Shown here one piece after another: positions 1 through 11,345 of a stretch of 64,000 nucleotides of DNA. The position numbers and the translations under genes were made by a program. The number at the start of each line of letters is the position of its first letter. Positions within the stretch are counted from its first letter, which is position 1. The notes beneath the pieces were generated by a model. That model made no database searches. It had not been told where the DNA came from and was given only the letters and a program-made list of their open reading frames with translations. The stretch is from Cephalopachus bancanus (taxonomy: Eukaryota > Chordata > Mammalia > Primates > Tarsiidae): the NCBI GenBank assembly GCA_027257055.1, contig JAPVLO010000181.1:2963517-3027516 (forward strand). Reading direction: 5' to 3'.

Positions 1-52
1 CAGTCTGCCGAAGAGCTAGGATTACAAGCATGCACTCCCACACCTCAGACCT
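1..52 (-). mobile_element. Alu fragment, cut by the window edge
   Basis: The first 50 bases read as the complement of the Alu right-arm start (a diverged version of 'gtagctgggattacaggcatg'). Only this piece lies in the window, so the subfamily cannot be told. Confidence 0.6.
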
Positions 53-138
53 AAACTTTTATGGGAAATGCATCTATCTCTTAATGAGATAGACGAGAAT
101 GGCTACTCTTCTCTTCAAGTTAGTTGATGTATTCCTGG

Positions 139-153
139 AAGAATAGTACATGT
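139..153 (+). repeat. Left target-site duplication of the first L1
   Basis: AAGAATAGTACATGT here matches AAGAACAGTACATGT at 2183-2197 with one mismatch. The pair brackets the whole L1 copy, including its inverted part, so both parts came from one insertion. Confidence 0.8.
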
Positions 154-634
154 TTTTTCTAGATCTGAGAAGAATGTTGCTGGTAATTTGATGGGTATTG
201 CAGTAAATCCATAGATTGCCTTAGGTAAGACGGACACCATCACAATGTTGATTCTTCCAATCCATGAGCATGGTATATTTTTCCACTTGTTTGTGTCATC
301 TTTGATTTCTTTGAGCAGTGTTTTATAGTTTTCATTGTAAAGGTCTTTCGCATCTCTGGTTAAGAAGATGCCAAGTTATTTCATTTTGTGTGTGTGTGTT
401 GTGTGTGTGTGTGTGTGTGTGTGGCTATTGTGAATGGGATTGTGCTTTTTATTTGGGTTTCTGTTTGTTTATTATTGGTGTAAAGAAATGCAATTGTCTT
501 TGACACATTTATTTTATACACTGAGTCTTTGCCAAAGTCCTTTATCAGTGCAAGGAGGTTTTTGACAGATTCTCTTGGGTTTTCAAGGTACACAACCATG
601 TCGTCTACAAAGAGAGATAACTCGACTTTCTCTT
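154..634 (-). mobile_element. L1 ORF2 segment, inverted 5' part of a twin-primed copy
   Basis: Read on the minus strand this is the L1 reverse-transcriptase region. The stretch around 590-620 encodes the end of the polymerase motif (FVDD followed by MVVYLENP), then '[10 protein letters not shown]' and 'AFLYTNN', typical of L1 ORF2p. It reads opposite to the rest of the copy and in the L1 consensus lies immediately upstream of the segment at 635. A (GT)n expansion at 388-422 and frame breaks show it is dead. The two parts join at about 634 with little or no consensus sequence lost. Confidence 0.85.
388..422 (+). repeat. (GT)n microsatellite inside L1
   Basis: Nearly pure GT dinucleotides, interrupted once (gttgtg near 399). 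They lie inside the inverted L1 segment and break its reading frame. Confidence 0.9.
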
Positions 635-2182
635 AAACAATACAGGAATTCATATGGAAACACAAACGACCAAGAATAGCCAGAACAATCCTCAGCAAAA
701 ACAAAACAAAACAAAGCAAAAACAAAGCAGGAGGTATCACACTACCAGACTTTAAACTTTACTATAAAGCTACAATAATCAAAACAGCTTGGTATTGGTA
801 CAAGAACAGGCATATAGATCAATGGAATAGAATTGAGATTCCAGAAACAAAACCTCAATTTCTTAACCAACTCATTTTTAACAAAGCCTCCAACAACCAC
901 TGGGGAGAGGACAATCCATTCATTAAATGGTGCTGGGAAAACTGGCTGACCACATGCAGAAGATTCAAACAAGACCTCTATCTATCCCCATACACAAAAA
1001 TTAACTCTAAATGGATCAGAGACCTAAATGTAAAACCTCAACCCATAAGAACTTTAGAAAATGCAGGACACACCCTTATGGAAGTTGGAACTGGCATCCA
1101 ATTCCTGAGCAAAAACCGAAATGCACAGGCCATAAGAGATAAGATAGAAAGTGGGACCTCATTAAACTGACGAGCTTCTGCAAGGCCAAAGAAACTATCA
1201 AGAGAGCAGGGAGACACAGACTGGGAAAAAGTATTTGCCAACTCCATGTCTGACAAAGGCCTAACGTTTAGGATCTACAAGGAACTCAAACGTGCTGAAA
1301 AGAAAAAAACAAACAACCCCATTACAAAGTGGGCAAAAGATATGAATAGACGCCTCTCTAAAGAAGACATACAAGCGGCCAACAGACACATGAAGAAATG
1401 TTCAACCTCACTAATAGTCAAGGAGATGCAAATTAAAACTACACTGAGATACCACCTAACCCCAGTCAGAATGGCCATTTTCAATAACTCAAAAAAAAAA
1501 AAAACCAAACAAACAGATGCTGGAGAGGATGTGGTGAAAAGGAACACTTCTACACTGTTGGTAGGAGTGTAAACTAATGTAGCCTCTGTGGAAATCAGTG
1601 TGGCAATTCCTAAAAGCTCTAAAAATCGACCTTCCATATGACCTCACAATCCCCCTACTGGGAATATACCCTGAAGAACTCAAATCACTCTATAAAAAAA
1701 TACCTGCACACATATGTTTATTGCAGCATTGCTCACAGTAGCAGGATCATGGAACCAACCATACTGTCCATCAAAAGAGGACTGGATTTAAAAAACGTGG
1801 TATATATACACAATGGAATATTATGCAGCCATAAAAAAGAACAAAATCATAAATTTTACAGCAACTTGGATGGAATTAGAGTTTATAATACTGAGTGATC
1901 TCTCACAGAAGCAAAGATCTGAGTATCACATGTTCTCACTCATAAGTGGACCTTGAACAACTATTGTAATACTATAAGAAAAGGATTGACAGTGGCAGGA
2001 AATTATGGGGGAGGGCAGGGAGGAGAAGGGAGGTGGGATTAACGGTAATTGATATCTGTCTGGGGACGGGGGGCACACCTCATCAACAAGGGTACCTACA
2101 CAATGCATATTTGTATACCTAACACTTAACTGTACCCCACAATTTTAAAATAAAAAATATGTAGTAAAAAAAAAACAAACCA
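635..2182 (+). mobile_element. L1 ORF2 3' part, 3' UTR and poly(A)
   Basis: The sequence follows the last third of L1 ORF2. Landmarks are 'agcaggaggtatcacactac' at 727, the 'aatggaatattatgcagcca' block at 1812 (encoding the NGILC version of the usual MEYYAAIK), and a 3' UTR with a G-rich tract (2008-2072). It then has the lineage motif 'tgtatacctaacacttaact' and a poly(A) near 2165. Frameshifts and stops show it is inactive. The downstream duplication at 2183-2197 closes the insertion. L1 is a non-LTR retrotransposon and is not expected to function here. Confidence 0.9.
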
Positions 2183-2197
2183 AAGAACAGTACATGT

Positions 2198-2639
2198 ATT
2201 GTAAGAAGAGCGAGTCTGGATGCTTTGATTAGAAGAGGTTTTTTGGGCACCAGTAAGTAGATTCAACCATTTGTTTCTTATTTGGCAGTTCATACAGCTC
2301 AAGGCAATGCTGCAAGGTAAGGCTGGGAAGGATGAGACGACATTTCATTTTGGTAAAAGGGAAGAAAGGCCTCTAGAAAAAGAGAAGCAGCAGGTGCTTT
2401 CAGGCAGATGAGTTTCAGAGCAAAATACGAAATTCAGGGAAGAATTTGGTGCAGAGGGGTACATTCACCCTAGTTCAAAACTCACAGAGACAGGATGTGA
2501 AACACCTCATAAGATTCATGGGGAAACCCAGAAATTAGTAAAAATAAAATTTGATGTGAGTGAAATAGGTACAGCAAGGTCAAAGGGGAAGAGTAATTAC
2601 ATCTTCCTGGAGAAATAAGACAAAAGCTTCCTAGAGAAA
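2198..2639. other. Intergenic DNA, no feature recognised
   Basis: No gene or repeat that I can name. Open frames here are short and lack any family motif. Confidence 0.5.
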
Positions 2640-3060
2640 AATGTCTGAGGGAAACATGAAAAAGTGGGTCTGGAGGAGTGGAGAGTGAGGTGTGCTTGGC
2701 ACTCCAAGCATCTCCGTGTGAGGAGCACCGAGAAGGTTTCATGGGTTAGATGGAAAGATCAGTTAGGGCCAGATCATGCAAGCCTCTTAATTCTTTACTT
2801 TGCCGTCCAGCCAACAGGACCTACTGGGACATTTCTAAGCCGGAAGTCCCTGATCAGATTGAGGTTTTGGAAAGAAAGCTCTTAGCAGTGACAAAGTTGG
2901 ACAATGGTGAGGAGTTGGGCAAGCAGAGGCAAGGGGGCAATTTAGGAAGCAGATAAGGAATAACGAGGGCCTCAGCTAAGGCTAGAAGACCACAGGGAGT
3001 GGAGAAGATACAATGGATTTTAAGTTAATATTTAGAAGGCAAATTGGCAGGTCTTGGTGG
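2640..3060 (+). mobile_element. Old interspersed repeat, class unresolved
   Basis: The block around 'gggccagatcatgcaagcct' (2767) resembles a common old mammalian repeat with a 'gggccagatcatgtagggcc'-type core. A second, longer relative lies at 56740-57700. I cannot name the subfamily from memory; an old L1 is possible. The open frames at 2664-2956 are by-products of it. Confidence 0.4.
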
Positions 3061-5574
3061 CTTACTTAATATCTGGTTAGACAGGGTAAGTCATGGAGGA
3101 TACTGAGCTTTCTAGCTCGGGCAGCTGTGCTGATGATAATATGAATAATAGATACAAAAAGCAATACAAAATCTTCAGTGAAGGTAAGACTCATTGTCTC
3201 ATTCATGTTTGTTTCTACACCACCTAACAGATATTACTGGGTAAATGAATACACCTATCACTGCATCAGACTTCACTAACGCCATGCTCAATAACAAGAT
3301 GGCATCTTTAGGCAGTATTTACATTTTGTTTTATGATAAAATTTGTGGACTGCATGCAACTGACCTTCAATCATAAAACAATTTAAAATCTAGCCAACTT
3401 TTGAAAAAAATAGTATCTAATTTGAAAAGACAGCACCAAATATATCAACTGCTAGGAAATGAGTTATTCAAACATTAAAATTAAGCAGCTTGGCCTCAAA
3501 TTATGCAGTGTCTAGAAAATTAATTCCATGTGTCTGTATGTGTTTACATTTAAAAGAGACTACAGTTTAAAGTGGTATTTTCACCAAGATTTTAAAAAAC
3601 TCATTTAACTAACTCAGAAAAACATCTTTTATATAACACTAGTCATGGCAAATAGGGAGATGGAAACTGCTTCAAATGGAACATCACTTAAAAAATTAGA
3701 TTGAAAATGAAGAATTTAAAAACAAGTTTTTCATAAAAGTTATTTAGTTATAATAAAATTATTTTCCTTTCTATTTGGTATATTCTTCATTAAAATAAGT
3801 GAATACAAGCAAACCAACATTATTTTTAGCTAACAAATTCATTCTCACTGAAGGGAAACAATTGATTTGCACCTCTCCACTTAGAAGCCTGTCATCCTAT
3901 GTGGGCTGCAGTATTAAGTATTAATACTGTGGTCTTTAAATCACTCTAAATATTATTTTAATATTAGAAACCCTGCAAATTACAATGTATATTATATTAT
4001 CTATTACATTCACCCACATTCACTTATTTCTACCATTATCAGAACTAAAGAGTAGTTTCTCACACGCTTATAAGAATCATTCATAAATACTTAAAAGCAA
4101 AAATTTTTGTCTGTATATAAAATTAACAAGTATGTGTTTTTAAAAAAAGAGTTCCAAATCTAGTATCTTTGGGAGAAATATGCTAGAATGCACATTTATC
4201 ACAATTTTTAGGCCTATTATGAAGTGTGGACTCAGTCCTTCCTACATCTCTGAACACACAGGGAACAAGTTATCATAGCATCACCATTTGACCTCTAAGG
4301 AACAGCTCATGTCATCACAGAGCAAAAGTGCTGGCGAAACATTTATCTAGATGAAAGACCTCAAGCAGTTAACCTGCTCAGCAGAGGCAATGCAACCAGG
4401 CAACAGGATAATGACCTCTATCCAAATGTGGAAGGTACATCAATTTAATACCCTGACAGCTTGACAAAAGATGATGGCAGCTCAGCAGGAAAACATTAGC
4501 CATGATAACGCAGGGTACTGTATGTGAAAAGAATGAATTATAAAGCACAATGCTATTTGGGCCGAGTAGGGATTTTTTTTTTTAACCAACTTTATATTTA
4601 GGACGGTAGTCATGCCTAAAGCCTCCTTCCATTCTTTTCTACCTGAAGAATATCCTGATAAAAGTAAAAAGGCAGTGTGGATTAAATTGACAGCTTAAAC
4701 ACAAACTGAGTTTCCCAACTAAGCCGGGATATGCTGCAGATCATTTCTGGCAGTCTTGTTATTGTTTCAGAGTAGAAAAACCTGGGCATTGGTAAATTGG
4801 CTTAAACTACTTGAGTTAAAAAAAAAAACTGGTAACTCAAATATGTGCGAACAAGACCAGGCCAACTGTGTGTATTATCTTGTTTTATTTGTACAGGGAG
4901 AAGGTACCCGGTACACTTTAGAGTGCTTCAGATCTTCAGCTGCCAAATGCCCCTACTGCAAATTCAGTTTCAAAAAAATTAATTTTAGAGTAGTAGCATG
5001 TACATGCTTGTATGTTTATCCAGGGACCTTTACTCTGTGACAGGGTTTCAGCCTGTGAGGTTTTCTCTACACATGGCAGGCAGCTGTCTGAACCAGTGTG
5101 AGGGGTGAAAGGGCAGCCCGGCTGCTCTGTTAAATCACGGGGTTCCATCAACATCTCAGAATTCCTGCCGAGTGGGAGCTGGGAGACCACAGATTAGAGT
5201 ACACTGGAGTGTGTATATTAGGTCACTCAGTGTCTATCAAAGCGATATCACGCCGGTGAGCTGCACAATAGATTTTACTGTGTTCTGTTCAAAGAAAATG
5301 TAAGGTAAGTGAACATGTGTGTAGCAGACCATAGCTGAATACCGAATTCTTCTTGTCTTTAAATGGATGGATTTATTATCCACAAGATGAACGAAGAACA
5401 GGGGCACAATCAATAGCTTTGGAAAACGTGCGAGGCTGGTGGTTTTATTCAGTTCTCGGAAGTGGCTGTTCAGCAGATGCAGGATGAGGCAGACAGAGTC
5501 CATGGCTCAGCACAGCAGAGGGGAAGGGGCCCAGGCAGGGCTGTGGTCCTGGGCTGCGAGGTGGATTTACAACC
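3061..5574. other. 2.5 kb of intergenic DNA free of recognisable repeats
   Basis: AT-rich, with no SINE, LINE or LTR that I recognise and no gene. The part from 4200 to 4560 is more balanced in composition and contains CAGCTC, GATAA and CAGGCAAC-type motifs. It is a mild candidate for conserved non-coding sequence. Confidence 0.4.
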
Positions 5575-5700
5575 CTGGATGGTGACCGCACTTCAGCTTC
5601 ACGAAATGTGCATGTCCTCATTTATAAATTGGAAACAATAAAAGCCGTCTTATCTACCTCTCAAATGGGTAAATAAAAAATGATTCCTAAATGAGAAAAG
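5575..5700 (+). mobile_element. MIR fragment
   Basis: The stretch 'tgtcctcatttataaattgg' and the following 'cttatctacctctcaaatggg' match the MIR core in diverged form. Confidence 0.55.
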
Positions 5701-6029
5701 ACTTTCAAAATGTTGAAAGGAATGCAGCATGACGGTGTAACATGTGATACTTAAATAATTAAAAAATGAAATGTAACTTGTGTCGGTGGCTATTTGGTCT
5801 AAAAGTAAAAATAGAAAATATCTGCTCCTCAATACTTATTGTTTAATTTCTTTTTAACAGTAAAATCTGTGTCCCAAGGCATCATGTTATCTTAATAAGG
5901 TAATGGATAGCAAGTGGAATTTTTAAAAGCTTAAAAAATTTGTGTTATATTTTAACTTCTCAATTATAATTTCTATAAAGGGTTCCTTGACTGTGGTAAG
6001 TATATACCTGAATTTATATTAATAATAGC

Positions 6030-6430
6030 TAATACTAACAAAATATTTACTATGTGCCAGGCACTGTTCCGGCCGTGATAACAAAATTTAACCAATTTAA
6101 TTCATACAGCTATATGTAAAGTGACCCCAATGGTCAGCTTTTAGGCTATACCATCATCTTACAAAAATATAAGGCACTGCCTTATAATCTCATTTTGGGC
6201 TAAAAATTTTCTAACCCTGTAAAAAATGTGAACAACCAACCACTTTCTATAAATAAATTCATTTCATACCTTATGAGATAGATACTATTCTTTCCCCATT
6301 TTTTTAGATGAGAATATTATGCCCTGAGAGGCTAAGTGATTTGCATGGCAGAACTAGGATTCATACCCAGGTAGTCTGCAGTATGGCCTGTCTTTGCATC
6401 AGAGGGCTTGAAGCCAGTCTATTATTTGGG
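6030..6430 (-). mobile_element. MIR, split by a younger insertion
   Basis: The first part, 'ttactatgtgccaggcactg' (6047 onward), and the second part, beginning 'accttatgagatagatacta' (6268), are consecutive pieces of the MIR complement. They are separated by about 155 unrelated bases (6108-6262), so that stretch inserted into an existing MIR. The tail carries the typical 'ctaggattcatacccaggta' end. Confidence 0.75.
6108..6262. mobile_element. Unnamed ~155-bp repeat inserted in MIR
   Basis: The insert is flanked by TTCATAC (6101-6107 and 6263-6269), which looks like a short target-site duplication. Its middle (6170-6235) has a clear relative at 7490-7570: both read A-rich, 'tataargcmctgcmttat', then 'atctcattttgggct'/'atcccattctaggtt', 'ttttctaa' and 'aaaatgtgaa'. 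I do not recognise the family; a small DNA transposon or an LTR fragment would fit. Confidence 0.5.
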
Positions 6431-7477
6431 GGCAACATCATGGTGTCCATTTATACAATTTTGAATCCTACACTGAGATGCCAAGTTGAGACTTAGTCAC
6501 CCAGAAAACAGCTCAAACTTGTAACATGGCACTGAGACTGGTTCACACTGGAGACTTAACCCTGTCTACATTATAACAATCAGCTGGGCAGTTAGTTGAG
6601 TGTGAATGTAGCAATGGCTGCCATGTCAAAAATGCACCACCCAGGGGAAGAAGCTGAAAAGAGATACCTTATGGCCTCATGTTGACATTCACTGAGGTGA
6701 ACTTACTTGAAATGTATGTCTAACATTTTCCACAGTGAATGCAGAAAAGGCACCATATAAATAAGGCACACGTGGAGGAGGGGCCTGGTTTTTTTTCTTT
6801 TATTAAAATTAGAAATATTTTTCATCATTGTTTGGAAAAAAGTTCCCTGAAGAAAACCTTTGAAAGACAGTAAAGAAATTCTTAGATTGAATTCTGTTTT
6901 GTCTGTTGTTGGGTGACAAAAGAGAGTGTGAAATACAAATAGGCATAGATAGAGCTGCGTATGACAGCTTTGTAGCTTTCCCTTCAATAAACTCAGACGC
7001 TGTCTTTGTATCCAGTGACTTTTTAGGGGAGATTTAAAATAAAAACTCAAAAGACACAGTACAATTTGTCTATACCAAAGACCCAATTATCATTCTCGGT
7101 CTCTTCTCTTATGGGAAAAATTCCACTTAGGTAAGCAAGAACTGAAAAATAGTCCTCTTTTCTGGATACTATTATAAAATGAAGTGAGGGTTTGGATGGT
7201 TGCCCTTACTGGTGATTGATTCTTTAATGAGCTTCACCTGCAGGCCCCCAAGAGTACAAAGACTGCCCAGCTCTCTAAATTTTAATAGTGATCAATTCAG
7301 ACAGAGATTGAGTTGTGTTGTTGGGACTAGTCAGAGGCCCTGTTGTGTCTGTGCTGCAGACACTATGAATAATAAAAACTGAAATTGAGGTATGTTTATA
7401 AACACATTCACACATACTCAGCGGCCTCATGAATAAAAAGGGAAAATGCCAAATTACTTGGATGCTTCTAGGGGCGG
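6431..7477. other. Intergenic DNA, no feature recognised
   Basis: No gene or nameable repeat. The minus-strand open frame at 6703-7086 has no recognisable domain and lacks any gene context. Confidence 0.45.
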
Positions 7478-7610
7478 ATCAGCATTTTCCAAAAAAATAT
7501 AAAGCCCTGCATTATGATCCCATTCTAGGTTACACATATTTTCTAATCTTGCAAAAATGTGAATAATATGAATAATTTAACTGCCTTCTGTAAAACTTAA
7601 TTTTATAGCT
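7478..7610. mobile_element. Second copy of the unnamed repeat at 6108-6262
   Basis: Similar to 6135-6250 over about 100 bases (see that entry). It shares the order: A-run, 'aatataaagccctgcattat', 'cccattctaggtt', 'ttttctaat', 'caaaaatgtgaata'. Its ends are not clear. Confidence 0.5.
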
Positions 7611-8589
7611 TTTTGCATCACTAGGGTGGCTAAAAGCTGCTAGATTGTTTAAAAAAAATGAATTAATTGGCACTTCAAATTTAGCCTCTTCACAAGACCA
7701 TCCTATTTACTTATACACTTTATTAATTCTAAAGCCAGTTGCTCCTCAATGGTGCATTTATGTTCAACTAGGTCAGGACCAGTGGGATGATATTTGGTCT
7801 TTCACAGAAGACACACAGAGCCTGTATGGACAGCAGGCTCAAGCTACCAAATATACTTCCTTTCTAACATTTGACTACATGCATATGTTAGACTTCTGTG
7901 GAAAAAAAAATCCAGATATGCAATTCATAAGTCCCTCTCCATGAGATCTTCTACACATAAGGCTGTCAGTAACACGCTGCCTCCTTATTAGGGAAACAGG
8001 CATTTGTCAAATAGTCCATTTGCGACAGTTGGTTTGTGTAGCTTGGTATGGTTAACGGTGCTCACAGATACAAGTGGAGGGAAACCTTGAAAACTGTTCT
8101 CTAACATTCCATTAGTTTGCTCAAAAAGCATGCATTTTCTGACCAAATCTACAAATCACTAATTTTCAAGTACGTTGCAATAGAATAAAATTGAGTACAG
8201 AAAAGACTTAGGTGAGATTAAAAAATAATTCATGTTTACATTTCTCAATAAGGCTGTGAGTGATTAACCATGATAGTCATAATGCCATAGAGATAACTTT
8301 GTAAATAAAAACAATGCAGAGACATTTGACATTTAAAATATTCAGATGCAAGTTGACATTCTCGTTTTCCCTTTTGGAAAAGTTATCATGGCTTACCCTA
8401 GAACAATTTGAGCCAGCTCCCATCGATGGGCAAACATTAAAAGCATCTGGGATGGCCACTTTCTTGTTTTTCCTGCCCTCTGGTTTTACTCAGTGGAATG
8501 TGATCAGCACTATTTTCTTTTGAAACTATTATTAGCTGGAACTCCCCGATAGCTTAAGCATAGAATATTGGAGTACAAAGGGTCTTGGA
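7611..8589. other. Intergenic DNA, no feature recognised
   Basis: Open frames at 7645-7944 and 8314-8523 show no domain, and neither has splice or promoter context. No repeat recognised. Confidence 0.45.
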
Positions 8590-8720
8590 GACCCAGAACT
8601 CTGCCCTTGTTTCACCAGAGGCCTCATAGAAGTTAAGTGACATGCTCAAGGTCATGGCTAGTTGATGACAAGGTTAAATTTAGTCCCAAACGCATGTCTT
8701 TGGAATCCTAATAGAGTGCT
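8590..8720 (-). mobile_element. MIR fragment
   Basis: 'aagttaagtgacatgctcaa' followed by 'ggtcatggctagttgatgac' is a diverged complement of the MIR core (gttaagtgacttgcccaaggtcac). Confidence 0.6.
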
Positions 8721-9589
8721 CATTTACTCTAATACCTTAATGTGATAAAAGACAGATAAACGGCACCAACTCCCCAGTTTCTATGCCAGCGCACGATTAT
8801 GAGATGTAAGTTGTTGACTCTGTGAATTCTCTGAGGCTGGAAGAAATGTGCAACAATCTAAGTGTCACAGGCCTGGAAGTAATCAAAAGGAAGCTGAATG
8901 TTAGTTACTACTGTGCATAATACTTGCAACATATCTGTGGTCGGTTGCGAGGCATTATTAGAGCTTGGGTTTTTGTTGTGACTGTATGAATTGAGCTGTA
9001 CAGGGAACGTGAAGAGCAATCACAAAAATACCTTTCTTTCCTTACTGTCCCTCAAGCAGCAGGGATCAAATAACTGTTTCTCAGCTGTCTGTCTTTTAAA
9101 CAAAAAATCTCCTTCACTCTACGTGTATCTGTGGCAAGTTGGTGTCTGCTTCCTCTTCTCTCTTCTGTTCTATTTTTTAGACCCCAACCTTGGATCACCA
9201 GGGGATACTGGAACTAGAAAGGGCCTGACATGATGTTTTACAAATTTACCCTGGATTCCTTCAGGACGTCACAGTCTGTGCTCAATAAGGCAGGCAGTGT
9301 AGAGCAGGCAGGCGGAAAATGGGCTGCAACTGGATATTGGGTGTGCAGAATCATCTGCTGCCAATCTGGACACTTGAATGGCTTTCCACTCTGAGTATGA
9401 CAGTTTCCATCTGTATTTCGGGCCAGCTGCTATTATGCCAACAATGTGATAATGGTGTGTTTTATTCATCTGCAACACAGCCAAGTCTTTCTAGACTAAT
9501 CTAGGAAATCACAGAGCTCGATGAGACTTAGAGGAGCCATCCTTCATCCTTCCTTCTTCCTAACTCCACACAAATTCCACAGTTCCTTG

Positions 9590-9760
9590 GCCTTGGCTCT
9601 GGCCTGGCCACTTATTAGCCACATGAGTTTCTTAATTTTACTGTGTCCTGGCAGCCTCATGTGTTAAATGGGGATGATAATAGTAGCTTTCTCTCACAGT
9701 TGTTGTGAGGAATTAATGAGTAATATGTACAGGGCCTGGCACATAAGCACTGTGATTTCC
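9590..9760 (+). mobile_element. MIR
   Basis: Forward MIR core: 'tggccacttattagccacat', 'ttaaatggggatgataatag', 'gttgttgtgaggaattaatg' and 'gggcctggcacataagcact' occur in consensus order. Confidence 0.8.
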
Positions 9761-9889
9761 ACTCCACAAAGTCAAAACTTCCTCACAGTTTTGGACCTCA
9801 GCTGACTGTAATCACTTGTACATCAGTGAAGGACGTTGTTAACAAATGAACATCATATAGCCATACCATAATTTATTCAACCTGCCACT

Positions 9890-10065
9890 GTTAGCAACTA
9901 TCCTTATAGCTTCCCTATAAAGTGGATGCCTTTAATCCAATTCATAATTCCAAAGTGAGGAAACTATGACTTACACAACATAAATTCAATAGGATCACAC
10001 ATCTAGTAGGTGTTATATGCAAAACTCAAGTCCATGCTTTGAACCTCAGACTTAATCAATTGCTT
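9890..10065 (-). mobile_element. MIR, diverged
   Basis: Complement of MIR: 'ccaaagtgaggaaactatga', then 'ggatcacacatctagtaggt' and 'actcaagtccatgctttgaa'. Confidence 0.55.
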
Positions 10066-10179
10066 ACTGTTCTTCTTACCCTAAATGGTTCGAATAACAA
10101 TTAGTTTATAAATTTAAAACTGCAAACTCCATTTATCTAAAATTTTCTCATATGGATCATCTCATTCCTCAGTAACTGA

Positions 10180-10500
10180 GAGTATCACCAGAGGCCAGGG
10201 GTGGGATGAAGGAGGAAACGGGGAGCTGTTGGCCCAAGGGTACAAAGTTTCAATAAGACAAGGGGAATAAATTTTGAGAGCTACTATACAGTAGGGTGAC
10301 TATAGTCAATAATATGGTATTGTATATTTCAAAATAACTAAGAGTAAATTTCAAATATCCAGCACAAAAAGTGATAACTGGGTTGATGGACATCTTAACT
10401 GATTTGATTTAATTATTCCACACTGTGCACATATAGCAAGTCATCACATTGTACCCCATAAATGTATATTATTATGATTTGTCATTTAACAATAATATCA
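10180..10500 (+). mobile_element. Old L1 (L1M type) 3' end
   Basis: Shows the old primate/mammalian L1 3' UTR: 'accagaggccaggggtggga', 'cagtagggtgactatagtca', 'tgtatatttcaaaataacta' and 'cacattgtaccccataaatg' in order. It is older and different in sequence from the lineage-specific L1 3' ends elsewhere in the window. Confidence 0.8.
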
Positions 10501-11074
10501 AAGATAATTCAGGAGAGCGGCAGTGTTATTTTTTCCTTGGAGCCAAACTCCTTGATGTAAAAATCTTTGCCCAATTGCTAGGAATGTTTACACTGCAATA
10601 CTACCAGCAGCATCGAACCTCATACAGGTTTCTAAAGAACCTGCGCACTTTTTGTACCAACTTATTCCAGACTGCCTGGACCAGCAAGTCAGAGAGTGGA
10701 CATGAGGAGCAATTTTAGGAACTTGAGGGGATAATATAATTACATTCCAGTGCAATCTTCTTTGCTGCTTTTGCCTGCTCAGGCTTGTACACAATATTTA
10801 ATAAAATCTGACTAATATCTTGCTGGTCAGGAGGAAATTCCTGTCATGACTATTGGGAGCAGTGTGAACAAATCACACAAGTGCTAGTTTTAGGAACATA
10901 CAGATAGATTTGGTTTTTGAAGAGAGGGATGGTAACTGAGGAGACTATGGAAATATACTAAATTGCACAACTGAGATTGTCATGCACTTAAGGATTTCGC
11001 AGAGAAAGGAGTCTGGGAATATCCAAGCTGAGGTTTTATTCTCCGATTACATGCCCCTTCTCTAAGAGGGCCTG
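10501..11074. other. Intergenic DNA, no feature recognised
   Basis: No gene or nameable repeat seen. Open frames are short and without motifs. Confidence 0.45.
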
Positions 11075-11345
11075 TAAGTATAATAATGGTTAAAGTTTAC
11101 TGATCATTTACTATGTGCCTCACTCAATTCTAAGTATGTGTCAATTTAATCTATTTAATGTAATCCTCACAACAACCCTCTGAGGTAGATATTACTGTTA
11201 TTATTACTGTTATTTTCTCCATTTGAAAAATGAGGAGCCAGAAGCATAGAGAGCACAAGGAACTTCTGCAAGTTAATGGGTCAGTAAGTGGTAAGACTTG
11301 GATTAGACCCTGGTAGTCTGACCCTGGGGCCTTTGCTCTTTGTCA
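11075..11345 (-). mobile_element. MIR, nearly full length
   Basis: Complement of MIR: 'atttactatgtgcctcactc', 'cctcacaacaaccctctgag', 'ccatttgaaaaatgaggagc', 'ggtcagtaagtggtaagact' and 'accctggtagtctgaccctg' in the right order. Confidence 0.85.

Noticed and set aside
1275..1637. Minus-strand open frame of 120 codons
   Set aside because: Antisense to L1 ORF2; not a gene.
6703..7086. Minus-strand open frame of 127 codons
   Set aside because: No domain or context. A frame of this length is expected by chance in 64 kb.
1..10000. FZD1 coding exon expected by synteny
   Set aside because: No Frizzled cysteine-rich or seven-helix sequence and no CpG island in the left part. The gene is probably just outside the window.
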